Of a stretch of 64,000 bases of DNA, positions 54,908 to 64,000 are shown piece after piece. The notes under the pieces are model-generated. The model worked only from the letters and a program-made list of their open reading frames with translations, did not search any database and was not told the DNA's origin. The stretch's first letter is position 1, and each line of letters starts with the position of its first letter. The position numbers and the translations under genes are program-made. The stretch is from Klebsiella pneumoniae (lineage in GTDB: Bacteria; Desulfobacterota; Binatia; UBA12015), in the NCBI GenBank assembly GCA_945872365.1, contig CAMBZJ010000012.1:38501-102500 (forward strand). Reading direction: 5' to 3'.

Positions 54908-57900
54908 GTGCGCATCCGTCAGATCGAGCTCGTGGGGTTCAAGTCGTTTCGCGAGCCGACGCGCGTGGCGCTCGCCGCCGGAATCAACGCGGTCGTCGGG
55001 CCCAATGGCTGCGGGAAGTCCAATGTCTCCGATGCGATCCGGTGGGCGCTCGGCGAGCAGAGCGTGCGCAACCTCCGCGCCCACGACATGGAGGACGTGA
55101 TCTTCGGGGGCAACGCCCACAGTGCCCCACTCAACCTGGCCGAGGTGACCCTCACCTTCGAACAGGAGGGGGAGGAAGCAACGGATTTCGCGGGAGAAGC
55201 GGAGGGTCTGGCCGCCCATGTCGCCCGCCAACACGAGTTCACGATCACGCGGCGCATCTTTCGCTCCGGCGAGTCGCAGTACCTGATCAACCAGGCGCCG
55301 GCGCGTCTTCGCGACATCACCGAACTCTTTCTGGGCAGCGGTGTCGGGCCAAAGGCCTATGCGATGATCGAACAGGGCCGCGTAGGGCAGATCGTCAAGG
55401 CAAAGCCCGAGGAAATGCGACTCTTCCTCGAAGAGGCCGCGGGAACAACTCGGTTCCGCAGCCGCAAGATCGCGGCGGAGCGAAAACTCGAGCGAACGAA
55501 CGAGAACCTCGCGCGGGTGAACGACGTCATGCGCGAGATCGACCGGCAGCTGGCGACACTGCGCCGGCAGGCCAAGCGAGCCGAGGAATACCGCCAGTTC
55601 GTCTCGGAGTTGCAGGCCACGGAGGTGGCACTCGCGGCTACGCGCTGGCGAATCCTGTCCCGCGAACAGGAGGCCGCCCGCGAGGAGATGGCCCACGCCC
55701 GGACGGGAGAGGCCGCTTCCCTCGAAGCCCTCGCCTCGGCCGAGTCGCTCCGCTCGACTGCGGTCGACAAGGAGCAGGCCGCCGCCCGGGAGATCGAGGC
55801 ACGGTTCGCGGCCGTGGCCGAAGTGAGCGGTGCCGCTGTTCGCGCGACTGAGCGGCATGCGGCCGCGCGCGAGGCCCTTTTGACGATCGAGGCCAGGCTC
55901 GGGCGGTCGGTCGAAGAAATCTCGGGTCTCGAGGCCGAAGCCGAAGGCGGACGTCGGTCCCTGCAGGAGTCGGCAGCCCGACTCACGGAGGGCAAGGCGT
56001 CGGAGGCGCGGGAGGCTTCTGCCCTCGAAGCCGTCGAGGCCCAAGTGGAGGCGGTGATTCCGGCCTTCGAAGTCGTTCGCGCGGAGCAGGTGGCGGCGGT
56101 GGCGGGACTCGAAGAGGCGCGACGACAACTCGCGCGCCACGGCGCGGGGCGGGCGGCGTGTGCGACCCGCCTCCACGGTCTTCGGGAGGAACGGGAACGC
56201 ATCCAGGTGCGCCTGCGTGAACGCGAGTCGGAGATCGGCGCCGCCGAAAGCCGCTTGGCGGAGGGCGAGGCCGGCCACGGGTCCTCTCGCGCGGCGCACG
56301 AACGCCTGGAGCACAGTCGCAAGGGGGCGACCGGTGAGTTGCGCGCCCGAGAGGGCGAATTACGACGTCTCGACGAGAACCTGACGGCGGTTCGCGAGGT
56401 GATGGTTCATCGCCGGGGCCGCCTGGAGGGTCTGCGGGAGCGAGAGCGTGCGCTCGACGGGTATGCCGATGGCATCGCGGTCGCGATGGCTCACGACCCG
56501 GCGCCGCGCGGCCTCGTGCTCGACGGACTCGTCATTCCGCCGGAACTCGAACCGGCGGTCGCGTCGGTCCTCGGCGACGCCATCGGAGGGGCGGTCGTGC
56601 GCACGGCCGAGGAAGGCGCGAAGATCGCCGACCACTTGCGCCGCACCGGCGCGGGGCGCGTAACGCTGGTGCCCGCGGATGCAGTGTCGACCGCGGGCGG
56701 CGTCTTGCCGTCGGCGAGCGGAACGCCCATGAATCAACTGGTCGGGGCGGCGCCTGGGAGCGAGGCCGTTCGAAACGCGCTCTTCGAAGGGGTCATGCTC
56801 GTCGCGGACATCGCGGCCGCGGTCCGCGCCGTTCGGGCTGGCGAAAGCGGCTCCCAGTGGGTTACCCGAGCGGGCGACGTCGTCGACCACCATGGCGTGG
56901 TGACGGGTGGTCGGGTGCCGGAGACCGCCGACTTGCTCCAGCGTCGGCGAGAGGTCGGCGAACTCGAGGCGCAGATCGCGGAGGACGAAGTTCGCCAGGC
57001 TGCCGTCGAGCGACGGCTCGGGGAAGTTCGGCACGAATGCACGGTTTTGGGTGCGGACCTCCGTCGACTGGATGCGGAGGCGCATGCCGCCACCCTCGCA
57101 CGGGTGGCGGCGGAGCATGCGCTCGAGACGGCTCGTCGCGATCTCTCGGCAGCCCGGGCCCGCGGAACGGAGGCTCGGGAGGAATACGCTGCCTGCGAGG
57201 GATCGATCGAGGTAGCCGCCACCGGGCTGGCCGAGGCCGAAACGTCGGTTCGCGCTTCGTCCGGGGTGGAGGCAGAGGCGCTCGCGCGTGCCGAGTCCGC
57301 GGAGACGCTGCTAGTCGCGAGGCGCGCCGAGGTCGACGACGCACGATCGCGACGGGAGGCGCGGCGGGAGGCTCTGTCTTCGGCGCGGGAATTCCTGTCA
57401 CGGGCCGTGGCGGACCACGGTCAGCGCGAGCACGAGATTGCGATCGCGGCCATGCGCCGCAGGTCCATCGACGATGAAGTGGAGCGTCTCGCTCAGCAGC
57501 GTGCGGCAACGGTCTCGCAGGTCGCCTCGCTGGAGGAGGAACTCATTCGTCGTCGTCTCGAACTCGCCGAGCGCGAAGCGGAGATCGAAGCGGCGCGCGA
57601 GAGCGCCCGGGCGTCACAGGTGGAATTGCGCGACGTGGATGTGGCGGTCTCTCTCTCGCGCGGTACGCTCGACGAAGCGCGTCGTCTCTGTCAGCGCATC
57701 GAACTGCGTCTCGCGCAGCAGGAGGCCCAGATCGAGTCGTTGCTGGTATTTGCCCGAGAGCAGCACGGAATCGACCCTGCTGAAGCCCAGGTCCCAGAGG
57801 GCTTCGACGAAGCGGGCGCGACAACGCGCATTCAGGCCTTGAAGGAACGCATCGAGAAATTGGGCGACGTGAACGTTGCTGCCATCGCCGATGCCCAAGA

Positions 57901-58513
57901 GTTGGAGGAGCGCTTCGCGTTCCTCGATGGCCAGCGCCGAGATCTCGAAGCTTCAATCGAAGACCTGCGGCAGACGATCGGGGAATTGAGCCGAACGACG
58001 CGCGCGCGTTTTCGCGACACTTTCGACCTGGCGAACCAGAAATTCCAGGAGTTCTTCGCAGAGTTGTTCCGTGGCGGACGTGCCGCGCTCAAGCTCACCG
58101 ATCCGAACAACATCATGGAGACGGGCGTCGAGATGGAGGCGCAACCGCCCGGGAAGACCATCCGGGCCCTCGAGCAGCTTTCGGGTGGTGAACAGGCCCT
58201 CACGGCGATCAGCTTCCTCATGGCGTTGTTCAGTCTCCGCGCGACGCCCTTCTGCGTACTCGACGAAGTCGATGCACCGCTCGACGAGGCGAACCTCGGC
58301 CGCTTCAATGCGATGATCGCCCGGATGAGCCATCGCACGCAGTTCATCGTGATCACGCACAAGCAGCCCACGATGGAGTCGGCGAACTGCCTCTTCGGGG
58401 TCACGATGGCGGAAGCAGGCGTCTCGCAACTCGTGTCCGTGGCTCTTCCCGAACGTGACGAGGAGTTGGGGGAGGCGCGGGGAGCCGGGATGGCGCTCGC
58501 CGCCTCGGCCTGA
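54908..58513 (+). CDS. smc: Chromosome segregation protein SMC
   Basis: A 1201-residue SMC ATPase that compacts and segregates chromosomes. N-terminal head: FKSFREP, then Walker A GPNGCGKSN at about 31-39. Two long charged coiled coils flank a hinge near residues 510-650 (RGLVLDGLVIPPELEPAVASVLGDAIGGAVV). C-terminal head: LSGGEQALTAISFLMALF and Walker B VLDEVDAPLDEAN. GTG at 54908 has GAGGAGG 6 nt upstream and gives the conserved start (RIRQIELVGFKSF). No scpA or scpB gene is nearby. ftsY follows after 9 nt. Confidence 0.97.
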   Translation: MRIRQIELVGFKSFREPTRVALAAGINAVVGPNGCGKSNVSDAIRWALGEQSVRNLRAHDMEDVIFGGNAHSAPLNLAEVTLTFEQEGEEATDFAGEAEGLAAHVARQHEFTITRRIFRSGESQYLINQAPARLRDITELFLGSGVGPKAYAMIEQGRVGQIVKAKPEEMRLFLEEAAGTTRFRSRKIAAERKLERTNENLARVNDVMREIDRQLATLRRQAKRAEEYRQFVSELQATEVALAATRWRILSREQEAAREEMAHARTGEAASLEALASAESLRSTAVDKEQAAAREIEARFAAVAEVSGAAVRATERHAAAREALLTIEARLGRSVEEISGLEAEAEGGRRSLQESAARLTEGKASEAREASALEAVEAQVEAVIPAFEVVRAEQVAAVAGLEEARRQLARHGAGRAACATRLHGLREERERIQVRLRERESEIGAAESRLAEGEAGHGSSRAAHERLEHSRKGATGELRAREGELRRLDENLTAVREVMVHRRGRLEGLRERERALDGYADGIAVAMAHDPAPRGLVLDGLVIPPELEPAVASVLGDAIGGAVVRTAEEGAKIADHLRRTGAGRVTLVPADAVSTAGGVLPSASGTPMNQLVGAAPGSEAVRNALFEGVMLVADIAAAVRAVRAGESGSQWVTRAGDVVDHHGVVTGGRVPETADLLQRRREVGELEAQIAEDEVRQAAVERRLGEVRHECTVLGADLRRLDAEAHAATLARVAAEHALETARRDLSAARARGTEAREEYAACEGSIEVAATGLAEAETSVRASSGVEAEALARAESAETLLVARRAEVDDARSRREARREALSSAREFLSRAVADHGQREHEIAIAAMRRRSIDDEVERLAQQRAATVSQVASLEEELIRRRLELAEREAEIEAARESARASQVELRDVDVAVSLSRGTLDEARRLCQRIELRLAQQEAQIESLLVFAREQHGIDPAEAQVPEGFDEAGATTRIQALKERIEKLGDVNVAAIADAQELEERFAFLDGQRRDLEASIEDLRQTIGELSRTTRARFRDTFDLANQKFQEFFAELFRGGRAALKLTDPNNIMETGVEMEAQPPGKTIRALEQLSGGEQALTAISFLMALFSLRATPFCVLDEVDAPLDEANLGRFNAMIARMSHRTQFIVITHKQPTMESANCLFGVTMAEAGVSQLVSVALPERDEELGEARGAGMALAASA

Positions 58514-58522
58514 GGCAACGCG

Positions 58523-59653
58523 GTGCAGTTCATTGCGCCCTCCTGGCTCGATCGAGCAAATGCGCCGTGGCTCGCGGGCGGCGCCGGGGCCTTGCTCCTC
58601 CTGTGCATCGTGCTGTTCGCCTTGCGGCGCCGCCGCATCCGGGCTCAAGAAGCGGGGCAGGGCCCGCCGGAGCAGGCTCGATCGGTCGCGGGGGCCACGC
58701 CGGGGACAACGGCCGAGCGCTTCCGCTCGGGACTTGCACGCACTCGGTCCGGCTTCGTCTCGCGCCTGGCAGCGGCGTTCGGGGTTGGTGGGTCCGACGT
58801 CGACGAGGAACTCGAGCGTATCCTCATCGAGAGCGACGTGGGACCACGCTCGGCTCGGGAGTTGCTCGAGGGACTCTCTCGACTTCCCGCCGACCGGCGC
58901 AACGCCGAGGGGATACGAGCCGAGTTGCGCTCTCGTATCGCGGCGATGGTGGCTGGTCCGGGCGAGTCGGAGGACCTGCCGGTGCGCCCATGGGTCACGC
59001 TCGTCGTAGGCGTGAACGGGGTCGGGAAGACCACCTCGATCGGCAAGCTTGCGGCCCGCCACCAGGCTCTCGGGCGATCCGTTCTCCTCGTCGCAGGGGA
59101 CACGTTTCGGGCGGCTGCCGCCGATCAACTCGCCGTCTGGGCTGACCGCGCAGGTGCGCAGATCGTTCGCCAGGAGCAGGGAACCGACCCATCCTCCGTG
59201 GTGTTCGACGGCATGAAGGCGGCGGTCGCACGCGAGGTCGACGTCGTCCTGATCGACACCGCGGGACGCCTGCACACCAAGGTGAACCTGATGGAGGAAT
59301 TGCGGAAGCTTCGGCGCGTAATCGAGCGGGTGCTGCCAGGGGCCCCACACGAGGTTCTGCTCGTGCTCGATGCAACCACCGGTCAGAACGCGATTTCACA
59401 GGCCAAGACGTTTGCCGCGGCGGTCGAGGTTTCCGGCGTCGTACTGACCAAACTCGACGGATCGGCCCGAGGTGGCGTGGTCGTTGCGATCCGTCGAGAG
59501 CTTGGCCTGCCAGTCCGATACGTCGGACTCGGAGAGAGCGCCGGCGATCTCCAGCCTTTCGATGCCGAGGAGTTCGCCTCGGCGCTTGTCGGCGAGGAAG
59601 GCTCCACGGAGGGCCAGCTGCATGCGGAGGGGGGCGTTGGGCAGGCGCCTTGA
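58523..59653 (+). CDS. ftsY: Signal recognition particle receptor FtsY, membrane-anchored
   Basis: A 376-residue SRP GTPase receptor that docks ribosome-SRP complexes. A clear membrane helix near residues 17-35 (WLAGGAGALLLLCIVLFAL) with a basic stop (RRRRIR) leads into the NG domain. G1 is GVNGVGKTT, G3 is DTAGRLHTK, and G4 is TKLDG. Most FtsY proteins rely on an acidic A domain and amphipathic helix; here a short true TM anchor replaces it. GTG start. It lies in smc-ftsY order, a common linkage. Confidence 0.96.
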   Translation: MQFIAPSWLDRANAPWLAGGAGALLLLCIVLFALRRRRIRAQEAGQGPPEQARSVAGATPGTTAERFRSGLARTRSGFVSRLAAAFGVGGSDVDEELERILIESDVGPRSARELLEGLSRLPADRRNAEGIRAELRSRIAAMVAGPGESEDLPVRPWVTLVVGVNGVGKTTSIGKLAARHQALGRSVLLVAGDTFRAAAADQLAVWADRAGAQIVRQEQGTDPSSVVFDGMKAAVAREVDVVLIDTAGRLHTKVNLMEELRKLRRVIERVLPGAPHEVLLVLDATTGQNAISQAKTFAAAVEVSGVVLTKLDGSARGGVVVAIRRELGLPVRYVGLGESAGDLQPFDAEEFASALVGEEGSTEGQLHAEGGVGQAP

Positions 59654-59776
59654 CACAAGGCGATTGAGGCTCTTTAGGTTCTCAGGCGCGAATTCACGCG
59701 CAAGTTGGGGTGATAGGCCGATGAGATTGGCTACTGGGCGAGGCCTCGGCGGCGACCACCTTGGAGAACGACGAAA

Positions 59777-61339
59777 GTGAGTAACTTACAAGCCGGTCTG
59801 TTCGGCTTCGTGATCGCAGCGCTCAGCGCCGTTGCCTACTTCTTGTCGCGTCGGTCCGAGACCGAAGGAACGCGAAAGGCAGCCGAAGAAGAGCGCGAGA
59901 GGATCGTCGCGCAGGCCCGCCGGGAGGCCGAGGCGGCGCAGCGGGAAGCCCAGGTCGGTGCCCGCGACGAACTCCTGCGCCTCCGTGAGGAGTTCGAGAT
60001 CCAGTCGCGGGATCAGCGACGTGAGTTGCAGGCGGCCGAGAAGCAGGTTGCTGCGCGCGAACTCGAGATCGAAAAGCGCTCGGCGGCGATGCAGAGCCAA
60101 CTGAGCGATGCTGGGCGCCGCGAGTCCGCGCTCCGCGAGCGGGAAGCGGCCTCGGAGAAGCTCAAGGTGGAACTCGAGCAGGCGTCCGAATCGGCGCGGC
60201 AGGTGCTCGAGCGGACTGCCGGAATGGGCCGAGAGGAGGCGAAGGCAGCCTTACTCGCCGAGGTCACGGCGTCGACGCGGCACGAAGCAGCCAAGCGGGT
60301 TCGCGTGATCGAGGAAGAGGCGCGGGCCGATGCCGATCGTCGCGCCAAGAAGGTGGTCGCGCTGGCGATCGAACGTCTCGCGGGAGAGTTCGTCGCAGAG
60401 CGTACCATCTCGATCGTGCACCTTCCGACCGACGACATGAAAGGCCGGCTCATCGGCCGCGAGGGCCGCAACATCCGGGCCATCGAGTCCGCCACCGGCG
60501 TCGACTTGATCATCGACGACACGCCGGAGACGGTAGTCGTCTCGTGCCACAATCCCGTTCGGCGGGAGATCGCGAAACTCGCGGTGGAGAAACTCATTTC
60601 GGACGGCCGGATTCACCCTGGTCGGATCGAGGAAGTGGTGCGCAAGGCGGAGCGCGAGGTCGAGGAGACCGTACGCGAGGCGGGTCAGAAGGCTCTCTTC
60701 GAGGTGGGAGTGCACGGCGTGCACCCGGAAATCGTGCGTCTCTTGGGGATGCTGAAATATCGCTACAGCTACGGGCAGAACGTCCTCATGCACTCGGTCG
60801 AAGCCGCGTTCATCTGCGGCGTCATGGCCGCAGAACTCGGACTGAACCCGAAGCAGGCGCGTCGTGCGGCTCTCCTGCACGACATCGGCAAGGCGCTCAC
60901 GCACGAAGTGGAGGGATCGCACGCACTCATCGGAGCCGAAATCGCCCGCAAGTACGGGGAGTCGGCCAAGATCTGCAACGCGATCGCGGCGCATCACGAG
61001 GAGGTCGCCGCAGACACGGTCCTGGCACCGCTCGTCGACGCGTCCGATGCGCTTTCTGGTGCACGCCCGGGCGCCCGGCGCGAGGTCCTCGAGAGCTACG
61101 TGCGCCGTCTCGACGACTTGGAACGGATCTCCAACTCGTTCGATGGTGTCGAGAAGTCGTTTGCCATCCAGGCTGGCCGCGAGATTCGCATTCTCGTTGA
61201 ACCCGGTAAATTGAACGACGACCAATGTGCCCTGCTGGCCCGGGACGTCGCCAAGCGGGTGGAGAACGAGATGACGTACCCGGGACAGATCCGCGTCACC
61301 GTGATCCGAGAGACCAGGGCGACCGAGGTCGCCCGCTAG
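59777..61339 (+). CDS. rny: Ribonuclease Y
   Basis: A 520-residue membrane-bound endoribonuclease. An N-terminal helix (LFGFVIAALSAVAYFL) is followed by a long coiled coil (about residues 30-190), then a KH domain (KGRLIGREGRNIRAIE near residue 215) and an HD domain with LLHDIGKAL and the AHHEEV segment. It initiates mRNA decay in many bacteria. GTG start. The 123-nt gap before it holds a small inverted repeat (gcgcg/cgcgc at 59686-59701) but no clear RNA gene. The next gene is a YmdB-type phosphoesterase, a usual neighbour of rny. Confidence 0.97.
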   Translation: MSNLQAGLFGFVIAALSAVAYFLSRRSETEGTRKAAEEERERIVAQARREAEAAQREAQVGARDELLRLREEFEIQSRDQRRELQAAEKQVAARELEIEKRSAAMQSQLSDAGRRESALREREAASEKLKVELEQASESARQVLERTAGMGREEAKAALLAEVTASTRHEAAKRVRVIEEEARADADRRAKKVVALAIERLAGEFVAERTISIVHLPTDDMKGRLIGREGRNIRAIESATGVDLIIDDTPETVVVSCHNPVRREIAKLAVEKLISDGRIHPGRIEEVVRKAEREVEETVREAGQKALFEVGVHGVHPEIVRLLGMLKYRYSYGQNVLMHSVEAAFICGVMAAELGLNPKQARRAALLHDIGKALTHEVEGSHALIGAEIARKYGESAKICNAIAAHHEEVAADTVLAPLVDASDALSGARPGARREVLESYVRRLDDLERISNSFDGVEKSFAIQAGREIRILVEPGKLNDDQCALLARDVAKRVENEMTYPGQIRVTVIRETRATEVAR

Positions 61340-61347
61340 GGCTCGGC

Positions 61348-62181
61348 GTGGCTCCGGCAGCTTCGGCGGGTGAGTCGGGGGGCTTGCAGCCCCCGACCAG
61401 ACTGCTGTTTCTCGGCGACATCGTCGGCCGCGCGACGCGCCGGGCCCTTCGGGCGCGCCTGCGGTCGGTGCGCAAGGAGCACGGCGTGGACTTCGTGGTC
61501 GGCAACGGCGAGAACGCTGCAGCCGGTCACGGCATCGACCCGGACTCCACCGAGGAACTGCTCGACGCCGGCATCGACGTACTCACCACCGGCAATCACG
61601 TCTGGAAATTTCCGGCGATCGTGGAGATCCTCGAGCGCGAGTCACGGCTCCTGCGTCCCGCGAACTTCCCCATCGGAAATCCCGGGAGGGGATGGACGGT
61701 CCAGGAGGCGCGCAATGGTCGGCGGATCGGGGTGATGAACCTGATCGGCCGGGCTTTCATGGGGCCTTGCGACTGTCCGTTCCGTACCGCCGACGCGATC
61801 CTTTCCGAAATCGGCCCGCGAGCGGACGTGGTCTTCGTCGACATGCATGCGGAAACCACTTCGGAGAAGTCGGCGATGGCGTGGTACCTCGACGGGCGAG
61901 TCGCGGCGGTCGTCGGCTCGCATACGCACGTTCAGACCGCCGACGAACGGGTCCTGCCCGGCGGTACCGGGTTCATGACCGACGCCGGGATGTGCGGTCC
62001 AATCGATTCGGTCATCGGGATGCGCAAGGAGGAGGTCCTGCGACGCTTCCTGTCGCAGAGGCCCGAGCGTTTCGAGGTCGCGCGTGGTCCGATCGCCCTG
62101 CAGGGCGCGATCGTCGACGTCGAGGCTGGAAGCGGGCGTTGCTCGGCGATCATGCGCTGGAGGGAGATGTGGGACGGATGA
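61348..62181 (+). CDS. YmdB-type metallophosphoesterase (TIGR00282)
   Basis: A 277-residue calcineurin-like phosphoesterase. Metal-binding blocks: FLGDIVGRA, NGENAAAGHG, TTGNHVWKF, and the C-terminal VVGSHTHVQTADERVLPGG. Family members hydrolyse cyclic nucleotides and are found next to rny. It starts 8 nt after rny with GTG at 61348, or TTG at 61384 for a length closer to the usual 265. Its stop overlaps the tyrS start (ATGA). Confidence 0.92.
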   Translation: MAPAASAGESGGLQPPTRLLFLGDIVGRATRRALRARLRSVRKEHGVDFVVGNGENAAAGHGIDPDSTEELLDAGIDVLTTGNHVWKFPAIVEILERESRLLRPANFPIGNPGRGWTVQEARNGRRIGVMNLIGRAFMGPCDCPFRTADAILSEIGPRADVVFVDMHAETTSEKSAMAWYLDGRVAAVVGSHTHVQTADERVLPGGTGFMTDAGMCGPIDSVIGMRKEEVLRRFLSQRPERFEVARGPIALQGAIVDVEAGSGRCSAIMRWREMWDG

Positions 62182-63380
62182 CGACCGCGCGCGAGCAGTG
62201 GGCCCGATTGCTCGAAGGCGCGGTCGACGTCCTGCCGCGCGGCGAACTTGAGTCCAAGCTCGAAGCATCGGCGAAGTCGGGGCGACCGCTCCGGGTGAAA
62301 TTCGGCGCCGACCCGTCGGCTCCCGACCTGCATCTCGGACACATGGTCGTGCTGCGCAAACTCGCCCAGTTCCAGCAGGAAGGTCACCATGTGGTCTTCC
62401 TGATCGGCGACTTCACGGGAATGATCGGTGATCCGACCGGCAAGTCGGAGACCCGTCGGGCCTTGACCCGCGAAGAGGTCCTTCACAACTCCCGGACTTA
62501 TGAGGATCAGGTGTTCCGCGTCCTCGACCGTGAGCTTACAGAGGTCCGCTTCAACTCGGAATGGATGGACGGCATGGCGGCCGCCGATATGGTGCGCCTC
62601 TGTGCGCACTACACGGTCGCACGGATCCTGGAGCGCGACGACTTCGCAAAGCGCATGCGCGAACAGCGGGCGATCGGGATCCACGAGTTTCTCTATCCCC
62701 TGATCCAGGGGTACGACTCGGTCGCACTTCGCGCCGACGTGGAGGTCGGGGGTACGGATCAGAAGTTCAACCTGCTGGTGGGTCGCGAGTTGCAGAAGGC
62801 CTACGGCCAGGAGTCACAGGCGGTGCTCACCATGCCCCTGCTCGAGGGTGTGGACGGCGAACAGAAGATGAGCAAATCGCTCGGCAACTCGATCGGCATC
62901 GCCGATCCCCCGGCGGAGATGTTCGGGCGGCTGATGTCGATCTCCGACCCGTTGATGTCACGCTACGCGGAATTGCTGAGCGACCGGATGCCGGACCTCC
63001 AGGCCCGGGTCGTGGCGGGACTCCACCCCATGGAGGCGAAGAAGGCGCTCGCGCTCGAAATCGTCGAGCGCCATCACGGAGCCGGACCCGCCGGAGAGGC
63101 CCAGAACCGTTTTGAGCAGCGCTTCCAGCAGCGGGAGGCCTTCGCCCCGGACGACTTCTCGGTCGCTCCGGGCGGGCCCGAAGGGATTTCCCTTTTGAAG
63201 ACTCTCGTCGCCATCGGGTTCGCCACGTCGGGTAGCGAGGCCCGCCGGTTGGTCGCGCAGGGGGCCGTCCGGCTCGATCATGTCGTGGTCGGCGACCCCT
63301 TGATGACGCTCAGGCCCGGCACGGAGGCCCTCTTGGCCGTCGGTCGGCGACGCCTCGGACGGGTCCGTGTGGGGGCGTGA
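62178..63380 (+). CDS. tyrS: Tyrosyl-tRNA synthetase
   Basis: A 400-residue class I aminoacyl-tRNA synthetase. It has the HIGH-like motif DLHLGHM, KMSKS motif EQKMSKSLGNS, and a C-terminal S4 RNA-binding domain (ISLLKTLVAIGFATSGSEARRLVAQGAVRLDH). The length and FGADPSAPDLHLGHM opening fit the type-2 (TyrZ-like) clade. ATG at 62178 overlaps the phosphoesterase stop. It is the last protein gene before the rRNA operon, which begins with its own promoter. Confidence 0.96.
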   Translation: MTTAREQWARLLEGAVDVLPRGELESKLEASAKSGRPLRVKFGADPSAPDLHLGHMVVLRKLAQFQQEGHHVVFLIGDFTGMIGDPTGKSETRRALTREEVLHNSRTYEDQVFRVLDRELTEVRFNSEWMDGMAAADMVRLCAHYTVARILERDDFAKRMREQRAIGIHEFLYPLIQGYDSVALRADVEVGGTDQKFNLLVGRELQKAYGQESQAVLTMPLLEGVDGEQKMSKSLGNSIGIADPPAEMFGRLMSISDPLMSRYAELLSDRMPDLQARVVAGLHPMEAKKALALEIVERHHGAGPAGEAQNRFEQRFQQREAFAPDDFSVAPGGPEGISLLKTLVAIGFATSGSEARRLVAQGAVRLDHVVVGDPLMTLRPGTEALLAVGRRRLGRVRVGA

Positions 63381-63402
63381 GTGAGAATTCGCCGACAGCC
63401 CC

Positions 63403-63431
63403 TTGACGTCCCCACGGTGGGACGTTAAAAG
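63403..63431 (+). promoter_or_regulatory. Sigma-70-type rRNA promoter
   Basis: TTGACG (63403-63408, 5 of 6 to -35) and TAAAAG (63426-63431, 4 of 6 to -10) lie 17 nt apart, about 265 bp before the 16S gene. The downstream GGGGG run and GC-rich discriminator fit a growth-controlled rRNA promoter. Confidence 0.65.
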
Positions 63432-63503
63432 GGGGATTCCCTGACGGGCGCTTCGTCGGAAACGACGGGTCGCCGATTAAGGGAAGCAGCAGCGGAGAGA
63501 GGA

Positions 63504-63522
63504 AGCCGGCCTTGGGCCGGCT
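63504..63522 (+). repeat. rRNA leader hairpin
   Basis: A perfect inverted repeat (AGCCGGCC, TTG, GGCCGGCT) forms an 8-bp stem in the pre-16S leader. It may be part of leader folding or processing. Confidence 0.5.
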
Positions 63523-63571
63523 CCAAACAACGCAAACAGCAGGTATGGCGTCACCCGGTGGGTGGGGTCGC

Positions 63572-63584
63572 GGTCTTTGAAAAC
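63572..63584 (+). promoter_or_regulatory. boxA-like antitermination site
   Basis: The sequence GGTCTTTGAAAAC resembles the boxA consensus (TGCTCTTTAACAA) that loads Nus factors in rRNA leaders. It lies about 110 nt before the 16S gene, a normal place for it. Confidence 0.45.
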
Positions 63585-63695
63585 TAAATAGTAGCGCACC
63601 GGTCCCGCAAGGGATCGGTACCAGTGAGAATTCGAGTCGAAGGAACCCGTTGAGTTCCGTCGGTCAAGCCGCAAGGCGAGATCGGCGAATCTCTA

Positions 63696-64000
<305 letters not shown>

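Larger units (their letters stand above)
63381..63695 (+). other. rRNA operon promoter and leader region
   Basis: This 315-bp stretch has no protein gene and carries the promoter and leader of the rRNA operon. Two copies of GTGAGAATTCG (63381-63391 and 63624-63634) flank it as a short direct repeat of unknown use. The promoter, a leader hairpin and a boxA-like site are listed separately. Confidence 0.7.

Noticed and set aside
59654..59776. 6S RNA gene before rny
   Set aside because: In some relatives 6S RNA lies next to rny, but this gap is only 123 nt, too short for a normal 6S RNA, and I cannot draw the long bulged hairpin.
63477..63674. A 65-codon minus-strand frame in the rRNA leader
   Set aside because: It lies opposite the pre-16S leader, hairpin and boxA-like site, a common source of false small genes.

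Overview
This 64 kb window is a high-GC bacterial chromosome segment that ends about 300 bases into a 16S rRNA gene. The 16S 5' end, a transmembrane-anchored FtsY, both an RNase E/G and an RNase Y, a sigma-54 activator and an exosortase-type (XrtA/PEP-CTERM-like) exopolysaccharide locus together suggest a Gram-negative, delta-proteobacterial-grade lineage (Myxococcota, Desulfobacterota, Binatota or similar). That placement is inference; the 16S fragment should settle it.

Layout. Positions 1-3.7 kb hold housekeeping genes: a thiolase end, a HAD phosphatase, a small membrane protein, dnaB and thiE. Positions 3.7-29 kb hold the exopolysaccharide (EPS) region, almost all on the minus strand. A 17-gene run (28.9 to 9.8 kb) with mostly overlapping stops and starts begins with a NusG/RfaH-like antiterminator. 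It continues with a Wza-like exporter, a CpsD-like ATPase, a Wzz-like chain-length protein, a NodB deacetylase, an O-antigen ligase/polymerase, glycosyltransferases, an XrtA-type deacetylase, a formyltransferase, a radical SAM enzyme, a Gfo/Idh oxidoreductase, an SDR epimerase, more glycosyltransferases, another deacetylase and an asparagine-synthetase-like amidotransferase. Separate short units follow: an initiating sugar transferase fused to a Wzy-like polymerase, a secreted beta-helix protein (plus strand), and a Wzx flippase with an HTH protein and a DUF218 protein, ending at a strong terminator. Upstream of the run sit an ExeA-type ATPase with LysM/SPOR-like tail and lnt.

Positions 32.7-37 kb hold mixed metabolic genes: DUF309, a VOC protein, a zinc alcohol dehydrogenase, an F420-type LLM oxidoreductase and argJ. 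Positions 37-43.4 kb are regulatory: a histidine kinase and NtrC-type activator, followed by a degenerate receiver gene preceded by a near-consensus sigma-54 promoter; then, divergently, an ECF sigma factor, its zinc-finger anti-sigma factor and two secreted proteins of unknown role.

Positions 43.4-64 kb hold information-processing genes: uvrB-uvrC, comEC, an acetyl-CoA hydrolase/GNAT fusion, a zinc ribbon protein, an RNase E/G with a large S1 insertion, smc, ftsY, rny, a YmdB-type phosphoesterase and tyrS, then an rRNA promoter, leader and 16S gene.

The EPS genes together would build an undecaprenyl-linked repeat (PGT domain), extend and modify it (glycosyltransferases, formyl, amido, deacetyl and radical SAM chemistry), flip it (Wzx), polymerise it (two Wzy-like proteins) and export it (Wzz/CpsD/Wza). 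No exosortase or PEP-CTERM substrate is in the window.
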